DNA of 64,000 nucleotides from Oscillospiraceae bacterium (GTDB lineage Bacteria; Bacillota; Clostridia; Oscillospirales; Ruminococcaceae). The DNA lies in NCBI GenBank assembly GCA_029005335.1, contig JAQXFT010000022.1, positions 23,822 to 87,821 on the forward strand, in the 5' to 3' direction. The translations under genes were made by a program, and so were the position numbers. Below are positions 34,279-43,225 of this stretch, piece after piece (position 1 is the stretch's first letter; the number at the start of each line of letters is the position of its first letter). The notes beneath the pieces are model-generated. The model was not told the origin of the DNA and made no database searches. It saw nothing but the letters and a program-made list of their open reading frames with translations.

Positions 34279-35577
34279 ATGAAAAATGCAAGATTTCTTG
34301 CTGTTGAACTTCTCGGCAGGACATTTAAAAATAACGGATATTCAAATATCCAGCTTGGAGCAGGTCTTGAAAAATCGGGTCTTGATGAACGTGACAGGCG
34401 TTTATGCTCCATGCTGTATTACGGAGTTATTGAAAGAAAAATTACGCTTGATTATATAATATCACAGCTCAGCAACAGAAGTACGGATAAAATTGACCTT
34501 ACTGTATTGAATATTCTCCGGACGGGAATATATCAGATTCTTTATATGGATAATATTCCTGATAATGCCTCTGTAAATGAAAGCGTAAATCTTGTGAAAG
34601 CCTTTCACAAGAAGAGTGCTTCGGGATTTGTAAATGCAATACTCCGCAATTTTATCAGAAATAATAAGGATTATGCCGTTCCGAGAGATATTTTTATATC
34701 GTCAAGTGTAAAATATTCCGCACCTGTTGAATTTATAGAAAGTCTTATAAATGATTACGGTATGGAAAAAATGGACATACTTCTTTCAGATGCACTTGAA
34801 GTTCCGCCTGTTACGGTCAGAATAAATACCATTAAAGAAGATTCCTCAGATATTATGGAAAATCTCGGTGCTGAAAAATCCGGTATAATCCCTGACTGTT
34901 ACAACCTTAAATGCGGAGACCTGACAGCTCTTCCGGAATTTAAAAGCGGATATTTTCACGTTCAGGATTTATCATCACAGCTCTGCTGTATGGCTCTGAA
35001 CCCAACGGAAAATGACAGAGTTCTTGATTTGTGTTCAGCTCCGGGCGGAAAAGCCTTTACCATGGCTCAGCTTATGAAAGACAAGGGAGAAATATATGCC
35101 TTTGATTTGCATGAAAAGCGTGTTGATTTGATAAAAAAAGGTTCGGAACGTCTCGGCATATCCAATATAAAGGCTATGACCGGTGATGCCTGCACATTCA
35201 ATCCGGATTTGCCGAAATTTTCAAAAATTCTTTGTGATGTTCCATGCTCCGGAATCGGAGTTATAAGACGCAAGCAGGAGATAAAATACAAGAATTTTGC
35301 CGGATTTGAAAAGCTTCCGGAAATACAATACAGGATACTTGAAAATGCTCTTAATTATCTTGAATCCGGCGGTGAGCTTGTATATTCAACGTGTACTCTC
35401 CGCAAAGCCGAAAATGATAATATCATAGACAGACTTCTTGAAAATCACAGCGATATTGAGGGAATACCATTCCTTCAGAAGCTTGGCGAACCCTTCGGGA
35501 GCTATAAGGCTACTATTTTTCCTGACTGTTTTAAAAGTGACGGATTCTTTATTTCAAAAATAAGGAAAGTAAGGTGA
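34279..35577 (+). CDS. rsmB: 16S rRNA (cytosine-967-C5) methyltransferase
   Basis: Methylates 16S rRNA. The 432 residues have an N-terminal NusB-like domain (about 1-130) and a Rossmann methyltransferase domain with LDLCSAPGGKAFTMAQL. The two functional cysteines are in DVPCSGIGVIRRK and YSTCTLRKAEN. The ATG at 34279 has AGAAGGA upstream, 4 bp after the YugP-like gene. rlmN follows after 1 bp. Confidence 0.95.
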   Translation: MKNARFLAVELLGRTFKNNGYSNIQLGAGLEKSGLDERDRRLCSMLYYGVIERKITLDYIISQLSNRSTDKIDLTVLNILRTGIYQILYMDNIPDNASVNESVNLVKAFHKKSASGFVNAILRNFIRNNKDYAVPRDIFISSSVKYSAPVEFIESLINDYGMEKMDILLSDALEVPPVTVRINTIKEDSSDIMENLGAEKSGIIPDCYNLKCGDLTALPEFKSGYFHVQDLSSQLCCMALNPTENDRVLDLCSAPGGKAFTMAQLMKDKGEIYAFDLHEKRVDLIKKGSERLGISNIKAMTGDACTFNPDLPKFSKILCDVPCSGIGVIRRKQEIKYKNFAGFEKLPEIQYRILENALNYLESGGELVYSTCTLRKAENDNIIDRLLENHSDIEGIPFLQKLGEPFGSYKATIFPDCFKSDGFFISKIRKVR

Positions 35578-35578
35578 T

Positions 35579-36652
35579 TTGTTGGAAATTGCGGAAAAAA
35601 TTGATATTCTCTCCCTTGACCTCCCACAGCTTGAACTGAAAATGGCTGAAATCGGAGAGAAGAAATTCAGAGCAAAGCAGATTTTTCAGTGGCTTCATGT
35701 AAAAAAAGTGTTCAGCTTTGATGATATGACTGACATATCTGTGCAACTACGCACAGAACTTAAAGATATTTTTTGTATAAAACGTCTATTTATTGCAAAA
35801 AGACTTGAATCTTGTATAGATAATACGGTAAAATATCTTTATAGACTTCCTGACGGAAATTATGTCGAAACTGTTCTCATGGAATATCATTACGGAAAAA
35901 GTATATGTGTATCCACTCAGGTGGGCTGTAAAATGGGCTGCAGTTTCTGTGCTTCTGCAATTGCAGGCTTTGTCAGAAATCTTACACCGTCAGAAATACT
36001 TATGCAGATTTATATGACTGAAAAGGATATGGGAGTAAAGGTTTCAGGAATTGTACTGATGGGCATAGGTGAACCGCTGGACAATTATGAAAATGTTGTT
36101 AAATTTCTCAGACTTGTTTCCGATAAGAACGGAAATAATCTGAGTCTGAGACACGTTTCGCTTTCCACCTGCGGAATCGTACCGAAAATATATGAGCTTG
36201 CCGGTGAAAAATTCGGACTTACTCTCTCTGTATCGCTCCACTGTGCCGACAACGACGGAAGAAGCAGAATTATGCCGGTAAACCGTACCTATAATCTCGG
36301 CCAGCTTATTGAAGCATGCCGTTTTTATATCGAAAAAACCGGCAGAAGAATTACTTTTGAATATGCTGTCATAGACGGGGTAAACGTTTCAGAAAACGAC
36401 GGTGAAAAGCTCGTTTCGCTTCTCAGGGGAATGAATTGTCATGTAAATGTCATACCTGTAAATAAAGTCAAAGAAAGAAATTACAGGTCAAAAAAATCAT
36501 CAGCTGAAAATTTTGCACAGTATCTTCTGAAAAGGGGAATTAATGCAACGGTCAGAAGAACGCTCGGAAGCGATATAAATGCAGCCTGCGGTCAGCTCCG
36601 GCGTGATACTCTAAAACTTGAAAAGACTGGAGGTGTAAATTATGAGGGTTAA
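35579..36652 (+). CDS. rlmN: 23S rRNA (adenine-2503-C2) methyltransferase, radical SAM
   Basis: Methylates A2503 of 23S rRNA and also some tRNAs. The iron-sulfur cluster motif CKMGCSFC lies near residue 120. The second catalytic cysteine is in NAACGQLRRD near the C-terminus. The LMGIGEPLDNYENV and SLSTCGIVPKIYELA segments are family hallmarks. The start is one of two adjacent TTG codons (35579 or 35582) after AAGGTG. Its end overlaps prpC by 11 bp. Confidence 0.95.
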   Translation: MLEIAEKIDILSLDLPQLELKMAEIGEKKFRAKQIFQWLHVKKVFSFDDMTDISVQLRTELKDIFCIKRLFIAKRLESCIDNTVKYLYRLPDGNYVETVLMEYHYGKSICVSTQVGCKMGCSFCASAIAGFVRNLTPSEILMQIYMTEKDMGVKVSGIVLMGIGEPLDNYENVVKFLRLVSDKNGNNLSLRHVSLSTCGIVPKIYELAGEKFGLTLSVSLHCADNDGRSRIMPVNRTYNLGQLIEACRFYIEKTGRRITFEYAVIDGVNVSENDGEKLVSLLRGMNCHVNVIPVNKVKERNYRSKKSSAENFAQYLLKRGINATVRRTLGSDINAACGQLRRDTLKLEKTGGVNYEG

Positions 36653-37367
36653 AACTGCTACCGATATAGGTCTTGCCCGTGACGAAAATCAGGACGCTGT
36701 AAGATATGAGGATTTCGGCGAAAATGTCCTTGTTGTTGTGTGCGACGGTATGGGCGGAGAGCGTGCCGGAGGTGAAGCCAGTGTTATGGCTATTGATGAA
36801 GTCTTTACAAGATTCAGAAACGGATACCATGAGGGGCTTTCAGATGATGATATAAGAAAGCTTCTGATTTCATCGGTTTCTGCGGCTAATTCGGTTATTT
36901 ACACAACAGCAAGGCTTGATTTCAAAAATTTCGGAATGGGAACAACGTGTGTTGCTGCCTTTGTAACTCCGAAAACTGCATTTATCGCAAATGTAGGCGA
37001 CAGCAGAGCCTATATAATTACGGAAAGCGGTTTGCATCGTATTACTGTCGACCACAATGTTGCCTCACTTCTCTATGAACAGGGAAAAATTACTGCTGAT
37101 GAAATGATTACTCATCCGCAGAAAAATGTCCTTGTGCGTGCTGTGGGAGTCGATAAAACAGTTATGGTCGATATGTTCATTCTGGACTATGAAAATCAGA
37201 TAAAGATTCTGCTATGCTCAGACGGACTTTCAGGATATAATACCGATTCTGAAATATATGAGGTAGTAGCATCAGCTTCATTTGATGAATGTGCAGATGA
37301 ACTTATAAAGCTTGCCCTTGAAAAGGGTGGACAGGATAATATCACTGTCGCACTTATTTCTGATTAA
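36642..37367 (+). CDS. prpC: PP2C-type serine/threonine phosphatase
   Basis: Reverses phosphorylation by the adjacent PASTA kinase. The 241 residues contain the metal-binding signatures DIGLARDENQDA, VCDGMGGERAGGEA, VGDSRAYII and, near the end, GGQDNITVALI. GGAGG precedes the ATG, which overlaps rlmN. prkC follows after 22 bp, the usual phosphatase-kinase arrangement. Confidence 0.95.
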   Translation: MRVKTATDIGLARDENQDAVRYEDFGENVLVVVCDGMGGERAGGEASVMAIDEVFTRFRNGYHEGLSDDDIRKLLISSVSAANSVIYTTARLDFKNFGMGTTCVAAFVTPKTAFIANVGDSRAYIITESGLHRITVDHNVASLLYEQGKITADEMITHPQKNVLVRAVGVDKTVMVDMFILDYENQIKILLCSDGLSGYNTDSEIYEVVASASFDECADELIKLALEKGGQDNITVALISD

Positions 37368-37389
37368 TATACAGGAGGAATAACAAAGA

Positions 37390-39768
37390 ATGGCACAAGA
37401 TACTAATATCGGGCAAATGCTCGATAACAGGTACAAAATAACCGAGCTTATAGGCGTAGGCGGAATGGCAGATGTTTATAGAGGTACGGATATTGTTGAC
37501 AACAAAACGGTTGCAATAAAGATTCTTAAAACAGAATTTGCTGACAATGAGGAATTTCTCAGCCGTTTCAGAAATGAATCAAAGGCGATTGCACTTCTTT
37601 CACACCCGAATATCGTCAAGATTTATGACGTAGGATTTTCTGAAAATCTTCAGTACATCATTATGGAGTATATCGACGGAATTACCCTTAAAGACTATAT
37701 CGAAGAAAAACATGCCCTCAATTGGAAAGATGCTGTACACTTTATGATTCAGATTCTGCGTGCATTACAGCATGCACATGAAAAGGGAATAGTCCACCGT
37801 GATATAAAGCCTCAGAATATAATGATGCTTAATGACGGCACTATAAAGGTTATGGACTTCGGAATAGCAAAATTTTCAAGAGAAACAGGAAAAACTGCTA
37901 CTGACCAGGCTATAGGAAGCGTCCACTATATAAGCCCTGAACAGGCTAAGGGTGAGGCTACTGATGAAAAAAGCGATATTTATTCAGTAGGCGTAATGCT
38001 CTATGAAATGCTTACGGGTCAGAAGCCCTTTGATTCCGATAATTCCGTATCCATTGCTGTTATGAATATCAACGATACTCCGAAGCGACCCAGAGCAGTG
38101 AATCCGAATGTTCCAGCCGGACTTGAGGAAATAATACTTAAAGCTATGGAGAAAAATCCGCTTGACAGATATCAGTCCGCTTCAGCAATGATTCAGGATA
38201 TTGAACGCTTTAAAGCCAATCCCGATATCTCATTCGGATACTACATTGAGGATAACGGCGACTCCGAGGAAACACGCTATTTCAACGCTGTTGAACAAAG
38301 CGAATACAATGAGGAAAACGGTCAGACCGGAAAACGTACTGTTACAGCTGTCGAAGAACCTCCCAGACGCAGAAAACGTCATGAAGAAGAAGTTGCTGAT
38401 GATGACGAAGATGAGGAGGAAGAGGAAGAAAAGGGTTCTCTCTTTGTACCCGTACTTACTGCTATTACAATTGCTGTAATTATCGGCGGAGTTATATTTG
38501 TTGCATCTCTCGTAATGAATATGTTTCAGGGAGATTCGGGCGAAAAATTTGACTACAAAATGCCGAATCTTATAGGAGTTGACTATAACGAGGCTATAAA
38601 CAAATACGGCGGTACTATAAATATAGTCGTTGATTCTCAGGAATACAACGAGGTTGAAAAGAACTGCATATTCGAGCAGGATATTGAGCCTGAGACTCCT
38701 TTCAACAAGGGCGATACAGTTAAAGTAAAAGTAAGCAAGGGTATGAAGACAATCAAAGTTCCGGACGGTACTGATATAAATGTCAATATCTATAAAAATT
38801 CACTTCAGGAGCTTGGACTTAAAATCGATATAAAATCCGATACAAGCGACAGTATCCAGAAAGATAACATCATCAGGACTGAGCCGGAAGCCGGTACTGA
38901 TGTCGAACCCGGAACAGTAATTCTTGTATATGTAAGTGCCGGAGTCAATAAGGAACAGATTAAGCTTGATAACTTCGTAGGAAAAACTATTGAAGAGGCT
39001 ATGCTTATATGCTCCTATAAGAGTATCAGCAACGTAAAAAGAGAAGACGCTCCCTCATATGAAAAGGAAGGTATAGTATTTGAACAGAGTATTCCTAAGG
39101 ATACAGTAATCGAATCCGATCAGGAGCTTATACTTTATGTCAGCAATGGTGTTTACCCTGATGGTGAGGTTACATTCAATGTAAGTCTTCCTGATAACTC
39201 CGAGGGAAGATTCGTACTTGATTTCTTCTCCGATAACGACAGCAAGACTATTATGTCAAGCGGAGTTATACTCGCTCCGGAAATGGCAAATACTTCTGTT
39301 CAGGTAAAGGGTACAGGAAAGGATATTCCGATTACAGTCTATATTACAAATCAGAGCAATAACCTCAGGTCGAGAATAGGACAGTATAACTTTGATTTCT
39401 CAACGGCATCATATACCGCAAACTGGGAGGACGTTTATACTGCAATAAGCGAAATTGACGGATTCCATAAGGAGACACAAGCTCCGACAGAAGCTCCTGA
39501 AGCGCCTCCGACGGAATATGTTGAGCCTACAGAACCTCCGACGGAATATATTGAGCCTACAGAGCCTCCGACGGAATATATTGAACCAACTACTGAACCT
39601 ACTGTTCAGCCCTCTACAACAGTAGGAGGATATACTGACAATGACGGAGACGGTATTCCGGATAATATAAATGATATTCCATGGGTTGATGAAGACGGAG
39701 ACGGAATCAATGATAACTGGCCATGGGTTGACAATGACGGAGACGGATTCCATGACTGGCTTGGATAA
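37390..39768 (+). CDS. prkC: PASTA-domain serine/threonine protein kinase with calcium-loop tail
   Basis: Membrane kinase that senses peptidoglycan fragments through PASTA domains and controls growth, wall metabolism and germination in relatives. The kinase domain spans about 13-275 (GVGGMADVYRG, VAIKIL, HRDIKPQN, DFGIAKF). A charged stretch precedes one membrane helix (about 354-378). Three PASTA domains follow (about 390-590), then a further extracellular domain. Unusually, the C-terminus carries a PTEPPTEYIEP repeat and three calcium-type loops: DNDGDGIPDN, DEDGDGINDN and DNDGDGFHDW. AGGAGG precedes the ATG. The tail coding sequence overlaps the rsgA start. Confidence 0.94.
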   Translation: MAQDTNIGQMLDNRYKITELIGVGGMADVYRGTDIVDNKTVAIKILKTEFADNEEFLSRFRNESKAIALLSHPNIVKIYDVGFSENLQYIIMEYIDGITLKDYIEEKHALNWKDAVHFMIQILRALQHAHEKGIVHRDIKPQNIMMLNDGTIKVMDFGIAKFSRETGKTATDQAIGSVHYISPEQAKGEATDEKSDIYSVGVMLYEMLTGQKPFDSDNSVSIAVMNINDTPKRPRAVNPNVPAGLEEIILKAMEKNPLDRYQSASAMIQDIERFKANPDISFGYYIEDNGDSEETRYFNAVEQSEYNEENGQTGKRTVTAVEEPPRRRKRHEEEVADDDEDEEEEEEKGSLFVPVLTAITIAVIIGGVIFVASLVMNMFQGDSGEKFDYKMPNLIGVDYNEAINKYGGTINIVVDSQEYNEVEKNCIFEQDIEPETPFNKGDTVKVKVSKGMKTIKVPDGTDINVNIYKNSLQELGLKIDIKSDTSDSIQKDNIIRTEPEAGTDVEPGTVILVYVSAGVNKEQIKLDNFVGKTIEEAMLICSYKSISNVKREDAPSYEKEGIVFEQSIPKDTVIESDQELILYVSNGVYPDGEVTFNVSLPDNSEGRFVLDFFSDNDSKTIMSSGVILAPEMANTSVQVKGTGKDIPITVYITNQSNNLRSRIGQYNFDFSTASYTANWEDVYTAISEIDGFHKETQAPTEAPEAPPTEYVEPTEPPTEYIEPTEPPTEYIEPTTEPTVQPSTTVGGYTDNDGDGIPDNINDIPWVDEDGDGINDNWPWVDNDGDGFHDWLG
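39526..39591 (+). repeat. prkC: tandem coding repeat in the PASTA kinase tail
   Basis: An 11-residue unit, PTEPPTEYIEP and close variants, is repeated about three times as a Pro/Thr/Glu-rich spacer before the calcium loops. Such spacers usually cross the wall. Confidence 0.7.
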
Positions 39769-40639
39769 AATTCAGAATGCTTTAATAATAAAATCAATCG
39801 GGGGACTCTATACGTCAGAGTCCCCTGACGGTTTAATAACAGAGTGCAGGGCAAGGGGAGTTTTCAGAAACAGAAATATTTCACCAGTTGTCGGAGACTA
39901 TGTTACTATCGAAAATGGCATCATATCCGGAATAAATCCACGGAAGAACAGTATTATAAGACCTCCTCTTGCAAATCTCGATCAGATTCTGTTTGTTGTA
40001 TCAACATGCAAGCCGACACCAAATTTTCTTCTTCTTGATAAATTTATCGCAATATCAGTATACAAGAATATTACACCTTTAATAGTAATCTCAAAGGCTG
40101 ATATAGGAGAAATAAAGCCGATTCTTGATATTTACAGCAATACAGATATAAAAATACTGATAGCGGATTATTCGGACAAGTCATCTGTAGACAGAATCAG
40201 AGAGCTTTTAACCGGAAAAATAAGTGCTTTTGCGGGCAATTCCGGAGCAGGAAAATCTACTCTGCTTAATGCCGTTGACAGCAGTCTTAATCTGAAAACA
40301 GGTGAAATCAGTGAAAAGCTCGGCAGAGGAAAGCATACAACACGCCACGCTGAATTGTATAAACTCAGGGAGGGCGGATATATTGCAGATACCCCTGGAT
40401 TTTCAACCTTTGAAACAAATAAATATGATGTAATCAGAAAGGAAGAACTTGCAGGCTGTTTTACAGAATTTCTGAAATATACAGATGATTGTCAGTTCAG
40501 GGACTGCTCCCATACCCGTGAAAAGGGCTGTAGGGTTATAGAGGCTGTGAATCAGGGCATAATAAGCAGAAGCCGTCACGAAAGTTACTGTGTTATGTAT
40601 GATGAAGCAAAAAAACTTAAGGAGTGGGAGCTTAAATGA
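39752..40639 (+). CDS. rsgA: ribosome small-subunit GTPase RsgA
   Basis: Circularly permuted GTPase that aids 30S maturation. The 295 residues have an N-terminal OB fold (GDYVTIENG), then permuted G motifs with P-loop GNSGAGKSTLLNA near residue 165 and DTPGFSTFE. A zinc site near 250-275 contains CQFRDCSHTREKGC. I choose the ATG at 39752 with GGAG upstream; it lies inside prkC, an overlap of 17 bp. A TTG 11 bp later would give a slightly shorter protein in another frame register and is less likely. thiN overlaps the end by 4 bp. Confidence 0.93.
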   Translation: MTGLDKIQNALIIKSIGGLYTSESPDGLITECRARGVFRNRNISPVVGDYVTIENGIISGINPRKNSIIRPPLANLDQILFVVSTCKPTPNFLLLDKFIAISVYKNITPLIVISKADIGEIKPILDIYSNTDIKILIADYSDKSSVDRIRELLTGKISAFAGNSGAGKSTLLNAVDSSLNLKTGEISEKLGRGKHTTRHAELYKLREGGYIADTPGFSTFETNKYDVIRKEELAGCFTEFLKYTDDCQFRDCSHTREKGCRVIEAVNQGIISRSRHESYCVMYDEAKKLKEWELK

Positions 40640-41262
40640 ACACTTTTGTTATATTTTCGGGTGGAGAAATTTTTGATTATTCGGTAGTATCACGTAATAT
40701 CAGTCATTATGTTGTCATATGTGCGGACAGCGGTCTGTATCACTGCAAAAAACTGGACATTTTTCCGCATGTAGTAATAGGGGATTTCGATTCCTATAAA
40801 GGCGAAATAGCTCCGGAGAGCAAAGTTATAAAAAGCTCTCCGGAAAAAGATGATACTGATACAATGCTTTGCGTTAAATATGCGATAGAAAAAGGAGCGA
40901 GGGCAATAAAAATATACGGAGGACTTTCCGGCAGACTTGACCACACTATCGCAAATATCCAAGCTCTTAAATACTGTGCTGAAAGAAATGTTCATGCAGA
41001 GATAGATGATGGATTCAACCGTGCTTTAGTACAGGGAGAAAAAAGTATATGCGAGTACAGAAAAGATGATTCAAAGTACTTTTCTGTATTTTCGCTTACT
41101 GATAAAGTATTTATCAGAGAGCTTTCAGGAGTAAAGTATCCTCTTGAAAAATATTATCTTACGTCCGGATTCCCTTTAGGAGTAAGCAACGAGATTACAT
41201 CAGACAGTGCAAGGCTTGAAGTATCAGGCGGATATGCGTTAATTATTTTTTCCAGAAAATAA
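40636..41262 (+). CDS. thiN: thiamine pyrophosphokinase
   Basis: Makes thiamine pyrophosphate from thiamine and ATP. The 208 residues show VIGDFDSYKG, the catalytic EKDDTDTMLCVKYA, and GGLSGRLDHTIAN. The gene shares ATGA with rsgA. Bacillus has rpe between these two genes; here it is missing. spoVM follows, as in Bacillus. Confidence 0.93.
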   Translation: MNTFVIFSGGEIFDYSVVSRNISHYVVICADSGLYHCKKLDIFPHVVIGDFDSYKGEIAPESKVIKSSPEKDDTDTMLCVKYAIEKGARAIKIYGGLSGRLDHTIANIQALKYCAERNVHAEIDDGFNRALVQGEKSICEYRKDDSKYFSVFSLTDKVFIRELSGVKYPLEKYYLTSGFPLGVSNEITSDSARLEVSGGYALIIFSRK

Positions 41263-41314
41263 GAACCCTTTTCATAATTCAGAATATAATGAAAATATGA
41301 AGGGAGGCTACATA

Positions 41315-41395
41315 ATGAAAGTAGTTGTTATCAAAAGCCCTAAGGTACTGTCAGGAATTTTAAGAATGATTTTTGGTATAAAGAATGAAAAGTAG
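41315..41395 (+). CDS. spoVM: stage V sporulation protein M
   Basis: A 26-residue amphipathic peptide that marks the curved forespore membrane and anchors the coat protein SpoIVA. The sequence MKVVVIKSPKVLSGILRMIF has the same total length as Bacillus SpoVM. It keeps Pro9, which shapes the helix, and the positively charged C-terminal end. GGGAGG lies upstream of the ATG. Its location right after thiN matches Bacillus. The terminator at 41395 begins at its stop codon. It would be missed by gene finders with a size cut-off. I found no convincing mother-cell sigma-E promoter. Confidence 0.9.
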   Translation: MKVVVIKSPKVLSGILRMIFGIKNEK

Positions 41396-41422
41396 GGGGT
41401 GCTTTATGCACTCCCTTTATTT
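41395..41422. terminator. terminator at the end of the yicC-spoVM operon
   Basis: GGGGGTGC pairs with GCACTCCC around a 5-nt loop, then TTTATTT. It overlaps the stop of the convergent VanZ-like gene. Confidence 0.8.
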
Positions 41423-41838
41423 CCGGAAAATATTCTGAATATCAGAGCGAAAATCAATGCTCCGAATAATGCTCCTGATGTATCAATAATTACGTCCTGA
41501 AAACGGCAGGCTCTGCCCGGTACAAAATACTGATGAATTTCGTCAGTGCAGGCATAAAGAAAGCATACAGAGAGAGTATAAAAAATTTTCCTTGGAATAA
41601 ATATTCCGGATACTAAAAATCCCAGTACGGCATATATGGTAAAATGTGCGGTTTTTCTTACTATATACGATAGATTCTCCCTTACTCCTGACGGAATCCA
41701 TTCGAGCAGTTGCTCTACAAAGAAGTTGCTTTTTTCATTGGATTCCTCAGAATTATCGGCAGAAAAACAGAAAATTACTGCCATGCACAGCAACGCAAGA
41801 ACTGCAAAAACAATTTGTCTGATTTTTAATCTTTTCAT
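41404..41838 (-). CDS. VanZ-like membrane protein
   Basis: A 144-residue membrane protein with about four helices. The VanZ core is visible as RKTAHFTIYAVLGFL, ACTDEIHQYFVPGRACRFQDVIIDTSGALFG. VanZ relatives affect resistance to some lipoglycopeptides, but most members in gut Firmicutes have no tested role. GAAAGGAG precedes the ATG. There are no other van genes nearby, so a resistance role should not be assumed. Confidence 0.88.
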   Translation of the reverse strand: MKRLKIRQIVFAVLALLCMAVIFCFSADNSEESNEKSNFFVEQLLEWIPSGVRENLSYIVRKTAHFTIYAVLGFLVSGIFIPRKIFYTLSVCFLYACTDEIHQYFVPGRACRFQDVIIDTSGALFGALIFALIFRIFSGNKGSA

Positions 41839-41925
41839 AAGTCTTCTCCTTTCAGAATCAGCTTAATATATTATACTCCGGATTTTATCAGAAGTAAATA
41901 TTTATAGAAAAATTTCAAAAAATAC

Positions 41926-41954
41926 TTGTAAGATTGAAATAAAAATGCTATAAT
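41926..41954 (+). promoter_or_regulatory. sigma-A promoter of the four-helix membrane protein gene
   Basis: TTGTAA (41926..41931), 17-bp spacer, TATAAT (41949..41954), with a TG extended -10. Confidence 0.7.
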
Positions 41955-41992
41955 AGTTTAAGTAATGATTTTTTGATTTTTCGGAGGTTAAA

Positions 41993-43177
41993 ATGAAAAA
42001 TATACTTTCCAATATATGGATTAAAAGATTTATGTCGCTTTTCAGCGGTCTTTATGCCCTTGGTGCTTGTTTCCTGTGTTACTGTTCATTGTTCTATAAG
42101 GCGGAGATAAGCTCCCCGAACTCAATGTGTATACTTATTTCGGTATTGTCAGCCGTATTCCTTCTGATAATGCTCTATACACGAAAACAGCTGATTACAA
42201 GAATATCAAGCTTTGTAATACTTCCTGCAATGCTTCCTGTCGTGCTGTTCTATTTCGGAGAATGGAAGCTTATAATTCCGTTTGTAGCCTCGGGACTGAT
42301 AATATTCCTGTTTTCGGGAGCGGGCGAAGGCGTAAAGACAACTCTGGGTACTATAATACTTCTGCTTTATATATTCGGTTCTCTCGGATATTTTCTTATT
42401 ACATCATTCTTCATTACGGCAAGCAAGACTGAAACTGTAGAAACAGGTGTTTCACCGTCAGGAAAATACAGATATTCTGTTGTTAATACTAAGGACAGCT
42501 CCAACGGAAGTACGGCTGTATACGTTGAACCTAATGATGCGGATATATCTTTGCCAAGATTCTACATAACATTCAGACTGAATAACTTTGAACGTATAGT
42601 TTATCTTGAACGCCCTATGACTAAAAAGACAGAAGTAGAGTGGAAAGAGCAGTCCCGACAGGATATAACAAAGGAGCTTAATAAGATTTCAGACCATATT
42701 GTGCTTCACCTTACTGAGAAACAGCTTGAAACGCTGGGCTATACCTTTGAGGAAAAGCTTGTGATTACAGACCTTGAATTTGAGGATTATCAGTTCCTCG
42801 GTATTGAACAGAATACAGTAAGTGAAGTTTTACTTGATTCGCTTGATGCACAACAGCTTGAATACTTTAATATTTCAAGAGACGGAACGGGATATTATGT
42901 GCTTTCGCCAAGTGAGGATTTCAGAAAATCGGCTCATGCTGATGAGGGCGAAAGAATTTACCTGAAGGATTTGAAGTCAGGTCTGCTTGAGGATTTATAT
43001 ATTGAAAAAGATGATTCCGTTATACTTAATGAGCTTACGGACGAACAGCTTGCAGCACTGGGAGTTCCTGAAAGCGGAGATGTTATGACGTTTAATGGTC
43101 AGGTATGCTTCAGATACTATGTTGCTGTGCTTGATAATTATTTTGATGTTGAACATAAGACAATTGAACTTTTCTGA
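41993..43177 (+). CDS. unrecognised membrane protein with repeated QL-LG motif
   Basis: I do not recognise this 394-residue protein. Four hydrophobic helices occupy about residues 10-150. The remaining 240 residues form a soluble domain. It holds three copies of a short motif: HLTEKQLETLGY, LDSLDAQQLEYFNI and LNELTDEQLAALGV. Each is followed by a strand-like segment, so it may contain three repeats of a small fold. Cysteines are few. GGAGG precedes the ATG. It is monocistronic with its own promoter and terminator. No function can be given. Confidence 0.75.
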   Translation: MKNILSNIWIKRFMSLFSGLYALGACFLCYCSLFYKAEISSPNSMCILISVLSAVFLLIMLYTRKQLITRISSFVILPAMLPVVLFYFGEWKLIIPFVASGLIIFLFSGAGEGVKTTLGTIILLLYIFGSLGYFLITSFFITASKTETVETGVSPSGKYRYSVVNTKDSSNGSTAVYVEPNDADISLPRFYITFRLNNFERIVYLERPMTKKTEVEWKEQSRQDITKELNKISDHIVLHLTEKQLETLGYTFEEKLVITDLEFEDYQFLGIEQNTVSEVLLDSLDAQQLEYFNISRDGTGYYVLSPSEDFRKSAHADEGERIYLKDLKSGLLEDLYIEKDDSVILNELTDEQLAALGVPESGDVMTFNGQVCFRYYVAVLDNYFDVEHKTIELF

Positions 43178-43179
43178 TA

Positions 43180-43220
43180 TAAAAAAACAGGAGCAGTAAA
43201 AAAATACTGCTCCTTAATTT
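43180..43220. terminator. bidirectional terminator
   Basis: AGGAGCAGTA (43189..43198) pairs with TACTGCTCCT (43205..43214), with an A-run before and T-run after. It serves both converging genes. Confidence 0.9.
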
Positions 43221-43225
43221 TTTTG

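Noticed and set aside
41281..41310. Sigma-E promoter for spoVM
   Set aside because: TTCATAATT resembles a -35, but no -10 fits at the right distance before the ribosome site.
41404..41838. VanZ-like gene as a glycopeptide resistance determinant
   Set aside because: No vanHAX or other resistance genes are nearby; the family is broad. The VanH-like enzyme at 3726 is far away and more likely fermentative.
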